Below, in pieces: positions 4,123-5,444 of a stretch of DNA of 5,444 nt. Position 1 is the first letter of the stretch. Each line of letters starts with the position of its first letter. The position numbers were made by a program, and so were the translations under genes. The notes under the pieces are model-generated. The model did not search any database, was not told where the DNA came from, and saw nothing but the letters and a program-made list of their open reading frames with translations. The stretch comes from Acidimicrobiaceae bacterium (GTDB lineage Bacteria; Actinomycetota; Acidimicrobiia; Acidimicrobiales; RAAP-2), in NCBI GenBank assembly GCA_003135595.1, contig PLCI01000146.1, positions 229 through 5,672 on the forward strand, written 5' to 3'.

Positions 4123-5444
4123 GCGCGGGGCGCTTCGCCGAGCTCGGCGGGGGAGGGGGCGGGATACGCATCCCGAGCAGCTTCGCGAGCGCGGGAACGT
4201 GCCCCGCCGCGCGCACCGCGGCCGCATGCGCTTCCGCTGCTGCGGGGATGCCCGCGGGATGCACGGACCGACGCATCGGAGACGCGACGACAGCGTCGAG
4301 GACTGCGATCCACGCGGTCGGCGTGAGGTCGCCATCGAGCGCCTTGCCCGCCGCTTCCGCCAGGCTCGTCGCGAGGGCTGCCGGGCAGCGCGTCGCGGGG
4401 TCCGGCGCTCGCGACACGACCGAGAGGGCTGCTGCGACCTCGCCCTTCGCGAGGAGCGACTCGACCTTGGCGACCCACTGGGTGCGAAGCTCTTCGGTCT
4501 TCGTGTGCAAGAGGCCCTGGAGCTCCTTCAGCACGCCGCGCGCTTCCTCGTCGAGCGTGACCGTGCGCGCGGCGGTCACTGCGGCGCGCAGGTCGCGGTG
4601 CCGCACCGACGGGCCCGCGTGCTGCACCGCGTCGGCGCGGTCCTTCCATGCGGCGAGCGTCGTGAGGGGCAGCAGGTCATCGGCGATGGTCAGGATCGTC
4701 TCAGGCGCGATCGTCGGACGACCCTGGGCGAGTGCGGCGCGATTCTGCTCGTCGATGGCTTGGCGCACCGCGGGCAGCCCGCCACGAAGGAGCTGCTCGG
4801 CGATGGGGAGCTGCTCGGCCCGCAAGGTGGCGAGCAGCTCGTTTCGATGCGTCGTCGACACCACGAGCTCCTGAGGCCGCCGGGCGTCGCGGCGATCCGG
4901 CGCACCCCGGCGCTCTGGGCGCGGGCCGCGCCCCGCTGATGGCCCCGACGACGGTCCCTTCGAGGGCCCCGTCGATCGCCCCGTCGATGGCCCGGTCGAT
5001 GGCGCCATCTCGTCACGTGGCGGTCGAGCGCGGTCCGGCCGCGACCGCTCACCGCGAGGCGCGCCCGGGGCTCCGCTCGACGAAGGGCCCGACCCGCCTC
5101 GCCGTGGCTTCGCGCCCTTGTCGCCGCGAGGGGGGCGATCCGGTCTCGCGTCATCTCTCGGACCGTCGTGACGGCGGCCACGACCACCTTTCTGGGCGAG
5201 TGTCACCTGCACGCCGGCCTCGACGCGAGGCGGCCCGATGATCTCGATCGGCTTGCCGCGCAGGTCGACGGGCGAGGGCTCCTTGCGCGGGACGATGGAG
5301 AGCACGTCGACGCCCTCGAGGCCACTGTCGATCTCCGCGCGAAGGATCTCGCCGATCTTGGCCCCCGAGGGAACGAGCGATTCGACGAGCGTGCCACGGG
5401 GCTCGCGCGCGCCGGCAGCTCGCCAGGTGAACCGACCGTCGTCG
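4100..5444 (-). CDS. Conserved hypothetical protein: N-terminal small module, Gly/Arg/Pro-rich linker, helical C-terminal domain; 5' end outside window
   Basis: The frame is open from the right edge to a TGA at 4102-4100, giving 447 visible residues. The GTG at 5305 is only an internal codon, because sequence upstream of it continues in frame with family-like content (WRAAG, then GTLVESLVPSGAKIGEIL). Visible residues 17-80 form a small, probably beta-rich module. Residues 86-190 are a low-complexity linker rich in Gly, Arg, Pro, Asp and Ser, with six tetrapeptide repeats at 147-170. Residues 191-426 are helical, with recognisable blocks LLPLTTLAAWKDRAD, RHRDLRAAV, TQWVAKVESLLAKGEVAAALSVVSRAP and TAWIAVLDAVVASPMRRSVHPAGIP. 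The tail has six consecutive prolines. I recall similar proteins only as uncharacterised Acidimicrobiia entries. The basic disordered linker would suit RNA or ribonucleoprotein binding, which is inference. There is no membrane segment. The true start is probably just beyond the edge. Confidence 0.75.
   Translation of the reverse strand, partial: DDGRFTWRAAGAREPRGTLVESLVPSGAKIGEILRAEIDSGLEGVDVLSIVPRKEPSPVDLRGKPIEIIGPPRVEAGVQVTLAQKGGRGRRHDGPRDDARPDRPPRGDKGAKPRRGGSGPSSSGAPGAPRGERSRPDRARPPRDEMAPSTGPSTGRSTGPSKGPSSGPSAGRGPRPERRGAPDRRDARRPQELVVSTTHRNELLATLRAEQLPIAEQLLRGGLPAVRQAIDEQNRAALAQGRPTIAPETILTIADDLLPLTTLAAWKDRADAVQHAGPSVRHRDLRAAVTAARTVTLDEEARGVLKELQGLLHTKTEELRTQWVAKVESLLAKGEVAAALSVVSRAPDPATRCPAALATSLAEAAGKALDGDLTPTAWIAVLDAVVASPMRRSVHPAGIPAAAEAHAAAVRAAGHVPALAKLLGMRIPPPPPPSSAKRPALSGRRPS
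4136..4175. terminator. Two adjacent hairpins at the convergent gene ends, possible U-less bidirectional terminator
   Basis: A 14-bp perfect palindrome (CGCCGAGCTCGGCG) at 4136-4149 is followed by CGGGAT-ACGC-ATCCCG at 4160-4175, a 6-bp stem with a 4-nt loop. Both begin just after the acetyltransferase stop at 4122 and lie within the last codons of the minus-strand gene. Neither has a T tract on either strand, so only a non-classical, U-poor terminator is possible. The palindrome would also arise easily in coding sequence this G/C-rich. Confidence 0.3.
4938..5009 (-). repeat. Six 12-bp tandem repeats encoding GPSx tetrapeptides
   Basis: On the plus strand the unit is close to GATGGCCCCGTC, repeated six times with variations. 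Read on the minus strand in the gene's frame it gives APST-GPST-GRST-GPSK-GPSS-GPSA (visible residues 147-170). It lies within the disordered linker. Unit number would be expected to vary between strains through slippage. Confidence 0.85.

Noticed and set aside
4199..4939. Plus-strand frame opposite the minus-strand hypothetical
   Set aside because: Arg/Cys/His-rich shadow translation without motifs. The minus frame has ordered helical blocks and a coherent domain layout.
4938..5009. Possible CRISPR or regulatory repeat array
   Set aside because: Contiguous 12-bp units with no spacers, in frame, encoding tetrapeptides in a disordered linker.

Overview
The window looks like housekeeping chromosome from a high-GC actinobacterium. 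The best guess is Acidimicrobiia or a close relative. The evidence is strong G/C preference at codon third positions, a HelY-like DSHCT helicase tail, a long double-length ThyX-type protein, and a DUF4193 zinc-ribbon protein, a family I know only from Actinomycetota. The lineage call is inference from family memory and was not searched. I see no phage, transposon, CRISPR, toxin-antitoxin or defence module.

Layout, left to right. (1) 1-618 (+) is the 3' end of a DEAD/DEAH (Ski2/Mtr4/HelY-type) RNA helicase. (2) 643-2262 (+) is a 539-residue protein built from two ThyX-like halves, each keeping a different part of the canonical ThyX active-site signature. (3) 2263-2572 has no convincing gene. 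It holds a near-consensus extended -10 promoter, a stretch that can fold into a long nested hairpin (candidate small RNA or structured leader), and a second -10-like element close to the next gene. (4) 2573-3073 (+) is a DUF4193 zinc-ribbon protein with an unusually long polyacidic N-terminal extension. (5) 3123-3665 (+) is an unrecognised protein with a perfect Shine-Dalgarno. (6) 3658-4122 (+) is a GNAT acetyltransferase that overlaps gene 5 by 8 nt. (7) 4100 to the right edge (-) is a convergent gene overlapping the acetyltransferase by 23 bp. It encodes a small N-terminal module, a long Gly/Arg/Pro-rich linker with tetrapeptide repeats, and a helical C-terminal domain.

Genes 4-6 probably form one transcription unit. 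The helicase and the ThyX-like gene lie 24 nt apart and may be co-transcribed, or the ThyX-like gene may have its own leaderless start. The observations most worth following are the complementary active-site split in the double ThyX protein and the strong promoter followed by foldable non-coding sequence.
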